A DNA stretch of 64,000 bases, from assembly GCA_016234745.1 (NCBI GenBank), contig JACRAR010000062.1, positions 62,001-126,000 of the forward strand. Reading direction: 5' to 3'. The DNA is from Betaproteobacteria bacterium. GTDB lineage: Bacteria; Pseudomonadota; Gammaproteobacteria; Burkholderiales; Rhodocyclaceae. Positions 32,216 through 44,307 of the stretch are shown here, one piece after another. Positions within the stretch are counted from its first letter, which is position 1. Each line of letters starts with the position of its first letter. A program made the position numbers and the translations under genes. The notes under the pieces were generated by a model, which saw only the letters and a list, made by a program, of their open reading frames with translations, was not told the DNA's origin and did not search any database.

Positions 32216-33529
32216 ATGGCAGACAATACAAAACCCGGCCTGCATCCTATCGAAACCGCGAGTCGAGACGAAATCAGCGCGCTACAACTGCAGAGACTGA
32301 AATGGTCATTGTCCCACTCGTATCAGAACGTCGCCCAATATCGGAAAAAGTTTGATGCCATTGGCATTCATCCGGAGGACCTCAAGCAACTCTCGGATTT
32401 GGCGAAGTTTCCTCTGAGCGACAAGAAAGACCTGCGCGACAATTATCCCTTCGGCATGTTCGCGGTGCCAATGACCGATGTCGTGCGGATTCACGCATCC
32501 AGCGGTACCACCGGAAAACCCACGGTTGTCGGTTACACCAAGAAAGACATCGACATGTGGGCGGATTTGATGGCGCGTTCGATCTACGCCGCCGGCGGTC
32601 GCCGTGAAGACATTGTGCTGGTTTCGTACGGATACGGATTGTTTACCGGCGGTCTTGGCGCCCATTATGGTTCCGAGAGACTGGGTGCGGCGGTGATTCC
32701 GATGGGTGGCGGCCAGACCGAGCGACAAGTGCAATTGATCCAGGACTTCAAACCCACCATCATCATGGTGACACCTTCCTACATGCTGGTCATTGCCGAA
32801 GAAATGGTGCGCCAGGGGATCGACCCCAAGACCTGTTCGCTCAAACTCGGAATCCACGGGGCAGAGCCCTGGAGCCTGGCGATGCGTTCAGAAATTGAGG
32901 CCATTTTCGATTGCGATGCAGTAGACATCTATGGGCTGTCGGAAGTGATGGGACCGGGCGTCGCTTGCGAGTGTGTCGAAACCAAGGATGGCCTGACGAT
33001 CTGGGAAGACCATTTTTATCCGGAAATCATCGATCCGATCACCGGGGCTCCATTGCCCGATGGGGAAATGGGCGAACTGGTATTTACCTCCCTCTCCAAG
33101 GAAGCCATGCCGGTCATCCGTTACCGCACCCGCGACCTGACCCGGATTCTTCCGGGAACTGCACGAAGCATGCGCCGGATCGCGAAAATCACCGGTCGTT
33201 CCGACGATATGCTGATCATCCGCGGCGTCAATGTCTTCCCATCGCAGATCGAGGAGCAGATTCTCAAGCACCCGGAACTGACGCCGGTCTATCAACTGCA
33301 TGTAGACAAGGACGGTCCTTTGGACAAGCTTGATGTGTATACCGAGGTTCGCGTGGAACTGCTGGCTAAATTGGGCCGGCAGGGCATGGAGAATCTAGGC
33401 AAGCAGTTGCAGCACAACATCAAGAGCCTGATCGGCGTCACCTGCGACGTGCATGTCGTCGAAGAGGGCAAGGTTGAAAGAACCCTGGTGGGCAAAGCGA
33501 AGAGGGTCGTAGACAAGCGCCCCAAGTGA
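32216..33529 (+). CDS. paaK: Phenylacetate-CoA ligase
   Basis: 437 residues, the PaaK length. The nucleotide-binding loop HASSGTTGKPTVVGYT begins at residue 93 (SSGTTGKPT, 95-103), followed by GYGLFTGGLGAHYG, MVTPSYMLVIAEEM, DIYGLSEVMGPGVACE, VFTSLSKEAMPVIRYRTRDLT, and GRSDDMLIIRGVNVFPSQIEE. It forms phenylacetyl-CoA from phenylacetate, ATP and CoA. If IorAB at 24575-28266 works on arylpyruvates, both would feed arylacetyl-CoA. A GGAGGAG ribosome site precedes the start. It is 66 bp after the oah terminator and 47 bp before an SDR gene. Confidence 0.93.
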   Translation: MADNTKPGLHPIETASRDEISALQLQRLKWSLSHSYQNVAQYRKKFDAIGIHPEDLKQLSDLAKFPLSDKKDLRDNYPFGMFAVPMTDVVRIHASSGTTGKPTVVGYTKKDIDMWADLMARSIYAAGGRREDIVLVSYGYGLFTGGLGAHYGSERLGAAVIPMGGGQTERQVQLIQDFKPTIIMVTPSYMLVIAEEMVRQGIDPKTCSLKLGIHGAEPWSLAMRSEIEAIFDCDAVDIYGLSEVMGPGVACECVETKDGLTIWEDHFYPEIIDPITGAPLPDGEMGELVFTSLSKEAMPVIRYRTRDLTRILPGTARSMRRIAKITGRSDDMLIIRGVNVFPSQIEEQILKHPELTPVYQLHVDKDGPLDKLDVYTEVRVELLAKLGRQGMENLGKQLQHNIKSLIGVTCDVHVVEEGKVERTLVGKAKRVVDKRPK

Positions 33530-33576
33530 TTGCTGAATATACCCGTTAACTGACGCAACGATAACAGGAAGAAAAT

Positions 33577-34317
33577 ATGGATCTTGACGGAAAAATTGCA
33601 ATAGTTACCGGAGCAGGCTCGGGCATAGGCAGTGCCATCGCCCTGGATTTGGCCAGAAATGGCGCTCATGTCGCGATTGTCGACCTCAAGGCCGAGGCAG
33701 CCAATGCCATTTGCGCCGAGATCGTGAAAATGGGGCGCCGATCATTGGCGGTGTCGGCCAATGTGGCGAACTTTGCCGACGCCCAGGCGATGGTTGCCAA
33801 AGTCGTTCAGGAATTCGGCAGGGTCGATATCCTGGTAAACAACGCCGGGGTGAACCGCGATGCAGTCATTTGGAAAATGACCGAGGCGCAATGGGACGAG
33901 TCGGTGGACATTAATTTGAAGGGCTGCTTCAACTACATCCGTGCCGTCGCACCGCTGTTCAAGGAGCAAAACAGCGGGAAAATCGTCAATGTCACTTCGA
34001 TCAATGGCATGCGCGGCAAGTTCGGACAGGCAAATTACAGTGCGGCGAAAGCGGGTATCATTGGCCTGACCAAAACCGTTGCGCGCGAACTGGCGAAGTC
34101 GAATGTCAATTGCAACGCCGTCGCTCCGGGTCTGATTGAAACGGACATGATGAAAGCCTTGCCGGAAGAAGCCAAGCAGAAGGCAATGTCCGAGATCCTG
34201 CTGGGACGCATGGGGGCTCCGCAAGAAGTGGCTTGGCTCGTGACTTTCCTGAGCTCGGAAAAATCGCGTCACATTACCGGAGAAGTGATCAAGATCGACG
34301 GCGGACAGTACATCTAG
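33577..34317 (+). CDS. Short-chain dehydrogenase, FabG/3-hydroxyacyl-CoA dehydrogenase-like
   Basis: 246 residues. The Rossmann motif TGAGSGIG is at 11-18, NNAG at 88-91, and the catalytic Ser141, Tyr154 and Lys158 (NYSAAKAG) are present. The C-terminal part (APGLIETDMMKALPEEAKQKAM, LSSEKSRHITGEVIKIDGGQYI) is that of FabG or PhaB. Possible roles are oxidation of 3-hydroxypimelyl-CoA (the Oah product) to 3-oxopimelyl-CoA, or acetoacetyl-CoA reduction for polyhydroxybutyrate. Its place between the benzoyl-CoA genes and a thiolase favours the first, but this cannot be proved from sequence. Confidence 0.85.
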   Translation: MDLDGKIAIVTGAGSGIGSAIALDLARNGAHVAIVDLKAEAANAICAEIVKMGRRSLAVSANVANFADAQAMVAKVVQEFGRVDILVNNAGVNRDAVIWKMTEAQWDESVDINLKGCFNYIRAVAPLFKEQNSGKIVNVTSINGMRGKFGQANYSAAKAGIIGLTKTVARELAKSNVNCNAVAPGLIETDMMKALPEEAKQKAMSEILLGRMGAPQEVAWLVTFLSSEKSRHITGEVIKIDGGQYI

Positions 34318-34386
34318 TGCCCGCCTTTGTTTTTGGTGCTAGCTTGATTGAACACTTGCGGTCAAACGACCCTATTGGAGAAATGC

Positions 34387-35586
34387 ATGCGTGAAGCAGT
34401 GATTGTTGACGCCCTCAGAACACCGGTTGGAAAATTTTGCGGTGCCTTGAAAAATGTTCGGCCTGATGACCTGGCAGCTTTGTGTCTTGCGGAAATCGTC
34501 AAGCGCAACCAGCTTGATGCCAGCCTGATTGAGGACGTGGTTTTGGGCTGCACCAACCAGGCGGGGGAGGACAACCGCAATGTCGCGCGTATGGCAGCCC
34601 TGCTTGCAGGACTACCCTTTACGGTTGGCGGACAGACAATCAATCGACTTTGCGCTTCCGGGCTGAACGCAGTGAATAGCGTGGCACAAGCCATCAAGGC
34701 CGGCGAAGGCGATGTCTTCATCGCCGGCGGCGTGGAGTCGATGACGCGCGCGCCGTTTGTGATGGCCAAGTCCGAGACGGCTTTTTCGCGCGACATCAAG
34801 GTTTATGACTCGGCGATCGGCTGGCGCTTCGTCAATCCGAAAATGCCGGGCTACTCGAAGGAGAGCATGGGCGATACCGCCGAAAACGTGGCATCCAAGT
34901 ACGGTCTGACGCGCCTGGAACAGGATGAATTCGCGCTGGCATCGCAACAGAAATGGGGAGCGGCGGACGCGGCCGGAAAATTCAAGGATGAGCTCATGCC
35001 TGTTCTGCTGCCACAGAAGAAGGGCGATCCCGTTGTGGTTGACCGGGACGAGTTTCCGCGTTCCGACACAACGCTCGAACAATTAGCCAAATTGGCACCG
35101 GCTTTCAAGAAGGACGGCACGGTTACGGCAGGCAATTCAAGTGGCATCAACGATGGCGCAGCGGCAGTCCTGATGATGGAGGCTGCAACCGCACGGCGCC
35201 TGGGATACAAACCGATGGCACGGATCGTGACAAGCGCCGTGGCCGGCTGCGATCCCTCGTACATGGGACTGGGGCCGATTCCCGCGACACAAAAAGCCTT
35301 GGCCAGGGCAGGACTGAAGATCGGCGATATCGACCTGATGGAGCTCAACGAAGCCTTCGCCGCGCAATCCATTCCTTGCATTCGCGAAGTGGGAATTGAT
35401 CCCGCCCGCGTCAATGTCAACGGTGGTTCGATCGCCATGGGGCATCCGCTCGGTTCAACCGGAGCGCGCATCATGGGCACGCTGGTGCACGAAATGAAAC
35501 GGCGTGGTTCGCACTACGGACTCGTGGCGCTGTGCATTGGCGTGGGGCAGGGGATTGCGACCATCGTCGAACGCATGGATGGATAG
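34387..35586 (+). CDS. Thiolase (acyl-CoA acetyltransferase), PaaJ/FadA-like
   Basis: 399 residues from ATG 34387, placed behind TTGGAG; the frame is open further upstream without a ribosome site. Acyl-accepting Cys89 lies in NRLCASGLNAVN. The C-terminal GGSIAMGHPLGSTGARI holds the catalytic His, and LCIGVGQGIA the second Cys (about 383). ELNEAFAAQ is present. Degradative thiolases of this length cut 3-oxoacyl-CoA. With the SDR upstream it could release acetyl-CoA and glutaryl-CoA from 3-oxopimelyl-CoA; a role in the phenylacetate or adipate routes is the alternative. Convergent with the FimV-like gene, 15 bp apart. Confidence 0.9.
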   Translation: MREAVIVDALRTPVGKFCGALKNVRPDDLAALCLAEIVKRNQLDASLIEDVVLGCTNQAGEDNRNVARMAALLAGLPFTVGGQTINRLCASGLNAVNSVAQAIKAGEGDVFIAGGVESMTRAPFVMAKSETAFSRDIKVYDSAIGWRFVNPKMPGYSKESMGDTAENVASKYGLTRLEQDEFALASQQKWGAADAAGKFKDELMPVLLPQKKGDPVVVDRDEFPRSDTTLEQLAKLAPAFKKDGTVTAGNSSGINDGAAAVLMMEAATARRLGYKPMARIVTSAVAGCDPSYMGLGPIPATQKALARAGLKIGDIDLMELNEAFAAQSIPCIREVGIDPARVNVNGGSIAMGHPLGSTGARIMGTLVHEMKRRGSHYGLVALCIGVGQGIATIVERMDG

Positions 35587-35601
35587 TCGCAGCTTGACTC
35601 G

Positions 35602-36999
35602 CTAGAGCTTCGAGACGAAATCGAAATCGTTTTGCGGTGATGACGGTTGAGGCACGGATTCCGGGCTCTTGAGCGTTTGCTCAGGTTTCTCGGAGGCAGA
35701 GTCCTTGCTTCCGCTTGCTTCCTGGGCTACGGAGTGGCGCGATGCCTGGTTTCGTTGTTGCCAGGGCAATCCATCGGAGTATTGAAGGTTAAGCGAGTCC
35801 GGAGACGATCCCGATTTAGTCCGATTTCCGCTACTCAACGTTTCGTCGCTTGCCTTGTGCAAAAGGGACTCCCGCCTGGATTGAATGCGGTTATAGAAAT
35901 ACAGCGACAGCCCTCCTATCGCACCTCCCGCCAGGATCGCCAGCAGTAATTCGAAGAAATCGAAGGATGCCGGTTTTGGTGCAAGCTTTTCCGCTTGCCT
36001 TTCCGCTTCAATTGCATTGAGGCGACTTTCGAGAACATTCGTGTGCTTTTGCAAGGCCTTGAAGCTGTCTTCGAGTTGAGTGAGCTTGTCGGCAGCGGCA
36101 GCTTGAACATTCGTTTGCTCAACCAGCAGGGCTGTCAGGCGCTCTGCCTCGGACAGCAACTCGGCAGCGCTCTTTTGTCCCGAGTGTCCCAATACCAGCA
36201 TGTCACGATTGGGTTTGGCCGGCTTCAACACAGAGGCCGCGGGGCGGGATGTCGGCGCTGGTTGGCGAGCGGCTGTCGCCTTCGAGACAGGTTTGCTACC
36301 TGGCTCGCGCCGCACCGGCAAGCCAGGGGGAATGCGCAATTCCGAACCGGCGGCGATCAATTCGTCGGTATTCGCCAACTCCGGATTCGCCTGCTTCATC
36401 ATGCGCATGAATTTTTCGCGCGCTTTGGGTTGGAGCGGATAGCGTTGTCGGGCCAGCATTTCAAGAGTGCTATTCGTCACGATGCGCAAAGACGCGGCTG
36501 TTTCCGTCGCGGGTGATTCGTTTTTCTGGGGCTTGACTGTTTCGGTTCCCGCGCTGGGTGGTTCTGAAATCGGGAGTGTCGCCGGCTTGGCCGACGGCGC
36601 GGGCAAGGTCAAGGCAACCTTCGATGGCTCGGAGGTCAGCAACAGGTAATCCTTGGACAGGCCAAAACCGCAACCCACCGCCAGACCAAACTCGATGATG
36701 GGCTCACGCACGGCGGACGCAGAAGTCAGGACCAGCTTGGCTTGGTTGCGCTCGGTCTGAATTTGAATCTGCGCGTTGCGCAGGACAAATCCACTCTCGA
36801 TTTCAGCTGAAGGCGGCCGGATCTTGAAACATTCCGGCGCCGGAACGCCTTCGTCGATACCCAGCAAGGGAATTTCGATCAGCAAGGCCTGTCCGAGAAC
36901 CGGCTGCCCCGAAACATTGCCGAGCCCCAAAGCCAATACGGAACCGCTAACAGCCAACAAGGAACCTATGAGTGCGAATTTCAAAGACGAAAATGCCAT
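35602..36999 (-). CDS. FimV-like membrane protein
   Basis: 465 residues from the ATG at 36999. A signal peptide (ALIGSLLAVSGSVLALGLG) is followed by a domain resembling the FimV N-terminal region (GQPVLGQALLIEIPLLG, CFKI). A LysM-like part follows (STLEMLARQRYPLQPKAREKFMRMMKQANPEL, IPPGLP), then a low-complexity Ala/Pro/Ser linker, a coiled coil (about 280-345) and one membrane helix (FFELLLAILAGGAIGGLSLYF). The cytoplasmic tail is short and lacks the large TPR region of true FimV (usually above 800 residues). FimV proteins bind peptidoglycan and place type IV pilus machinery; this shorter form may do so or be a polar landmark. Confidence 0.75.
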   Translation of the reverse strand: MAFSSLKFALIGSLLAVSGSVLALGLGNVSGQPVLGQALLIEIPLLGIDEGVPAPECFKIRPPSAEIESGFVLRNAQIQIQTERNQAKLVLTSASAVREPIIEFGLAVGCGFGLSKDYLLLTSEPSKVALTLPAPSAKPATLPISEPPSAGTETVKPQKNESPATETAASLRIVTNSTLEMLARQRYPLQPKAREKFMRMMKQANPELANTDELIAAGSELRIPPGLPVRREPGSKPVSKATAARQPAPTSRPAASVLKPAKPNRDMLVLGHSGQKSAAELLSEAERLTALLVEQTNVQAAAADKLTQLEDSFKALQKHTNVLESRLNAIEAERQAEKLAPKPASFDFFELLLAILAGGAIGGLSLYFYNRIQSRRESLLHKASDETLSSGNRTKSGSSPDSLNLQYSDGLPWQQRNQASRHSVAQEASGSKDSASEKPEQTLKSPESVPQPSSPQNDFDFVSKL

Positions 37000-37177
37000 G
37001 AGCAAAGTTAATCATCGATGTATGCAACGCCATAATGTTAGCACCTCCATCCGGGCCGAGATATCGCCACCAGATTGAGAACGCCCATGAAAATACTCGC
37101 CAGCGGATTGCAGGAAGAACCCATGACCATCCCAATAGCTTTAGAATGCAGCGACTTAACCCGCATGAGATGACGCC

Positions 37178-40791
<3,614 letters not shown>

Positions 40792-40808
<17 letters not shown>

Positions 40809-41568
40809 AGCGATAGTGTCGGCGGTTTCCGGAACGGGCTCCGGGCAGGAAGGTCTGTTCGTCGAATGAAGCGCATTTCTTGTGGTCGATGTGCAGCACC
40901 GTGGAGCACCGCGTGCCATAAGTTGGCGTGCGCACGAAGGCTGCCGAAAGCGTCCGTTCCCATTCCAGGCTTACCCCGGTGCTTGGCAACAGGCTGTCTT
41001 CATAGATGTTTTCATCGCGGAGCAGGTCGAAAAGCGCCGCCTCGTGCGGCAATGCGTTCAATGCGCGTTGTAGGTCCGACTTGCCTTGCGCTACCTTCGG
41101 CCAGGGAGTGTCGAGTTGATGATTGCTGACACCGTAGACCCCTGCCGGGAGTTTTTGTACGGATACCGGATCCAGACTTCTGTTGGAGAAATGCCACAGA
41201 CCCTCATCAAGGGAGCCGCAGAGCAAGTTGAAACCGTTGTAGGACTTCGCCGTTTTGGACAAATTCTCTAGGTAGCTTCGAGCGGAATTGGTTCCGGAGA
41301 GGAAGTCGCTGACGAGTTTGCCGCGGGTGGGTGCCGCAGGCAAAACATTGCCCGGCTCACGAAAATTGGTCAGAGCGGCAAAACGACCCTGCCGCGTGAT
41401 ACCTAGCCAAGTACCACCCGCACTGAGATCGCGCCCAGCAAGAATATCGGGTGCATCATCCCAAAACCGTGCTGCCGCTGTCGGTCTGGAAAAGAATTCA
41501 TCTCTATTGGCGGCAACCACCAATGGGAAATTGTTGTGAGTATACAATGCTATTAATATTAGACACAT
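40792..41568 (-). CDS. NRDE (TANGO2-like) family protein
   Basis: 258 residues. The N-terminus MCLILIALYTHNNFPLVVAANRDEFFSRP has the family NRDE motif and a Cys at position 2, which after removal of Met could act as an N-terminal nucleophile. GRDLSAGGTWLGITRQGRFAALTNFREP follows. The eukaryotic relative TANGO2 affects heme and lipid handling; the bacterial role is unknown. The 3' end overlaps the LDT-GNAT gene by 17 bp. Confidence 0.88.
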
Positions 41569-41586
41569 ATAGCATGTAGTTAATAA

Positions 41587-42621
41587 TTAACTTTTAGTTT
41601 CTTCACTCGGAAGCGCGTAAGGCAAGGACAGTAAACGCAGGCCGGGACCAGCGGGGTTGCCAAGATGAACTTTACCGGCATCCGCACAAGTCGATTGGAT
41701 CACAGCCAGCATATCTTGGCCACCCTGTGGCGTCAGTGCCACATCGAGCACGCGACCGCAGGATTGCTCGCCGGTTTCAGGCGCATACAAATGATCGCCC
41801 GGCGAGGCTGTGGCAGCATCGAGATGCGCGCGGTACATGCGCCGCTTGAGTTTCCCCAAATACTGGGTGCGCGCGACGATTTCCTGGCCGGGATAACAAC
41901 CTTTTTTGAAGCTGACGCCACCGATCACATCGAAATTCACCATTTGCGGGATGAATTCCTCGGTTGTCGCCGCCATCACCAGGGGCAGCCCAGATGTAAT
42001 TTCGAGCCAATGCCAACAGGACAAGCCGACGGGATATGCAGTTTCGGCCAGTTTCTGCCATATCTGTTGTGCCGCAGAGGAAGACACCGCCATAACGAAG
42101 CGTTGTTCGTCAAGACGCAGCAACTGACCTTGATCAAAGTCTGAAATTGTCATGCTTGCTTGCGGAATCGGGCTTATTTCAACCAGCGCATCGATTGCTT
42201 TCTCGCCGGACAAGCCCAGTAAAACAAATTCGGAACTGGCATCGGTGAGTTTGACTTTGCTGCGCAACACGTACATGGAAAGTTTTTTCAGGATAGCCGC
42301 ATGCAAATCGGCGGCAAGCGCCAGCATCAGGTCCGAGCCGGCATGCCAAACCAGGAAACTCGCCAGCAAACGTCCCTTGGGATTGCAAAACCCGTTGCGC
42401 TGGAGGGCATCGGCTCGCAGTCCCTTGATGTCGTTGGTGAGCAAGTTATGCAGAAATAGCGTGGCTTCTTCCCCGCTTGCCCTGATGAGAGCCAGGTCCG
42501 CCAAGGGGGCCAAGACAGTCCCCGTTTGCGCACGGAGCAATTCTTCCCCGAGGTTGCCAAAATCCACGGCGCCTTTACCAGCGCCTTGCTTTTGCAGAAA
42601 ATCAATCCAGTCCTGTTTCAT
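41587..42621 (-). CDS. ygfZ: YgfZ/GcvT-like folate-binding protein (Fe-S cluster biogenesis)
   Basis: 344 residues from ATG 42621 (MKQDWIDFLQKQGAG). The family hallmark KGCYPGQEIVARTQYLGKLKRRMY near residue 250 contains the invariant Cys of the K-G-C-Y-x-G-Q-E motif. FLHNLLTNDIKGL and the C-terminal barrel are present. YgfZ uses tetrahydrofolate and helps assemble or repair certain Fe-S enzymes such as MiaB. Its neighbour on the other strand is mltG, the common arrangement in betaproteobacteria. Confidence 0.92.
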   Translation of the reverse strand: MKQDWIDFLQKQGAGKGAVDFGNLGEELLRAQTGTVLAPLADLALIRASGEEATLFLHNLLTNDIKGLRADALQRNGFCNPKGRLLASFLVWHAGSDLMLALAADLHAAILKKLSMYVLRSKVKLTDASSEFVLLGLSGEKAIDALVEISPIPQASMTISDFDQGQLLRLDEQRFVMAVSSSAAQQIWQKLAETAYPVGLSCWHWLEITSGLPLVMAATTEEFIPQMVNFDVIGGVSFKKGCYPGQEIVARTQYLGKLKRRMYRAHLDAATASPGDHLYAPETGEQSCGRVLDVALTPQGGQDMLAVIQSTCADAGKVHLGNPAGPGLRLLSLPYALPSEETKS

Positions 42622-42696
42622 ATCGTGCTTTCTTCGAGCGTGAGGTGGTTGAGTTATTATAGCTCTGCCGTCAATTCCCAATTCCAGCAGCCGCTC

Positions 42697-43692
42697 ATGC
42701 GCAGCCTCAAATATGTTTTTTTGGTATGTGTCTTGTTCTTGGGGACTTTTGTCGGTTGGATGGCCTGGTTTGCCTATGCGCCCGTGGATCTTCAAGGGAC
42801 CAAAGCGATCGATTTCAGTATTCCGCCGGGACAGACCCTGCGTGCAGCTTCGCAACAAATGGCCGAATCCGGATTGGGGTTTGCACCATGGCAATTTACC
42901 CTATTGGCGCGAATTCTTGGAAAGGCTGCCGAAATCAAGGCGGGAAGCTACCAGGCAGAGCAGGGCATCACCCCTTTGACGCTGCTTGAAAAGCTGACTC
43001 ACGGCGACTTCAATCAGGATCAGATTGCCTTTGTCGAGGGGAAAAACTTCCGCCAGTTGCGCAGCCTGCTGGATGCTCATCCCTCGATCAGGCATGACAC
43101 CACCAGCCTAAGCGACCGGGAAATCCTAAGACAACTCAAGGCAAAGGAAGGCCATCCCGAGGGCTTGTTCTTTCCCGATACCTATGTGTTTGCAAGAAAT
43201 TCCAGCGACCTGGAGATTCTCAGTCGGGCTTATCGGGCCATGCAGCAGCAGCTTGACCGGGAATGGCGGAAACGATCTCCAAAACTTACTATAACTACGC
43301 CTTATCAGGCGCTTATCATGGCTTCCCTGGTGGAGAAGGAGACTGGCCAGGCATCGGACCGTGCTGCCATCGCAGGGGTTTTCAGCAACCGACTGCGTTT
43401 GGGCATGCTGTTGCAGACCGATCCAGCCGTGATTTACGGACTTGGAGAAAGCTTCGATGGCAACCTGCGCAAACGCGATCTGCTGGCGGATTCGCCTTAC
43501 AATACCTACACGCGCCCGGGCCTGCCGCCAACCCCGATTGCCATGCCGGGGCTGGCCGCCTTGCAGGCGAGCCTGCATCCGGTAGAGTCGGACAAGCTCT
43601 ACTTCGTGGCGCGTGGTGACGGTTCCAGTGAGTTCTCGCACAGTTTGGAAGAGCATAACCGGGCAGTGAACAAGTATCAGAGGGGGAAATGA
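42697..43692 (+). CDS. mltG: Endolytic murein transglycosylase MltG
   Basis: 331 residues from ATG 42697; the frame is open further back, but the membrane anchor (YVFLVCVLFLGTFVGWMAWFAY) begins right here. A LysM-like region (DFSIPPGQTLRAASQQMAESGL) is followed by the YceG catalytic domain with LIMASLVEKETGQASDRAAIAGVF (catalytic Glu), LLQTDPAVIYGLG and SPYNTYTRPGLPPTPIAMPG. It cuts nascent glycan strands in the periplasm. It is followed at 3 bp by tmk. Confidence 0.94.
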   Translation: MRSLKYVFLVCVLFLGTFVGWMAWFAYAPVDLQGTKAIDFSIPPGQTLRAASQQMAESGLGFAPWQFTLLARILGKAAEIKAGSYQAEQGITPLTLLEKLTHGDFNQDQIAFVEGKNFRQLRSLLDAHPSIRHDTTSLSDREILRQLKAKEGHPEGLFFPDTYVFARNSSDLEILSRAYRAMQQQLDREWRKRSPKLTITTPYQALIMASLVEKETGQASDRAAIAGVFSNRLRLGMLLQTDPAVIYGLGESFDGNLRKRDLLADSPYNTYTRPGLPPTPIAMPGLAALQASLHPVESDKLYFVARGDGSSEFSHSLEEHNRAVNKYQRGK

Positions 43693-43695
43693 TCC

Positions 43696-44307
43696 GTGAG
43701 AGGCAAGTTCATCACGCTTGAAGGTATTGATGGCGCAGGGAAAAGCACCCATCATGGATGGCTGGTCGAATTTCTCAAGGAGCGCGGCAAATGCGTCGTT
43801 GCCACCCGTGAACCCGGCGGGACGGCGCTGGGGGAAGCCCTGAGGGAACTTCTGTTGCAAACGCCCATGCACCTGGAAACCGAGGCACTTTTGATGTTCG
43901 CTGCGCGCAGGGAGCATATAGACAAGGTCATCGAGCCTGCTCTGCAGCGGGGTGATTGGGTGATTTCGGACCGTTTTACGGACGCCAGCTTCGCCTATCA
44001 AGGCGGTGGTCGAGGTTTGTCGCAAGAAAAACTCGCAATCCTGGAGCATTGGGTGCAGGAACAGCTGCAGCCTGATCTTACCCTGCTCTTCGATGCTCCA
44101 GTTTCGGTTGCGCAGCAGCGATTGGCCAATGCTGGTCATCCTCTTGATCGCTTTGAGAAGGAAAAGCTGGATTTTTTCGAGCGCGTCCGCACCGCCTATC
44201 TGGAGCGAGCCGCCCGGGAACCCCGGCGCATCATCCAAATCAACGCTGAATGCAGCCTTTCCAATATCCGCCTGACACTTGAGCAAACAATTGCATCTAT
44301 CTGTTAA
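43696..44307 (+). CDS. tmk: Thymidylate kinase
   Basis: 203 residues, GTG start. P-loop [11 protein letters not shown] (9-19), the DR[YF] motif seen as [17 protein letters not shown], and the TREPGGT block are present. It phosphorylates dTMP to dTDP. Gene order mltG-tmk-holB-tatD is the common one in this class; the stop shares one base with the holB start. Confidence 0.96.
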   Translation: MRGKFITLEGIDGAGKSTHHGWLVEFLKERGKCVVATREPGGTALGEALRELLLQTPMHLETEALLMFAARREHIDKVIEPALQRGDWVISDRFTDASFAYQGGGRGLSQEKLAILEHWVQEQLQPDLTLLFDAPVSVAQQRLANAGHPLDRFEKEKLDFFERVRTAYLERAAREPRRIIQINAECSLSNIRLTLEQTIASIC

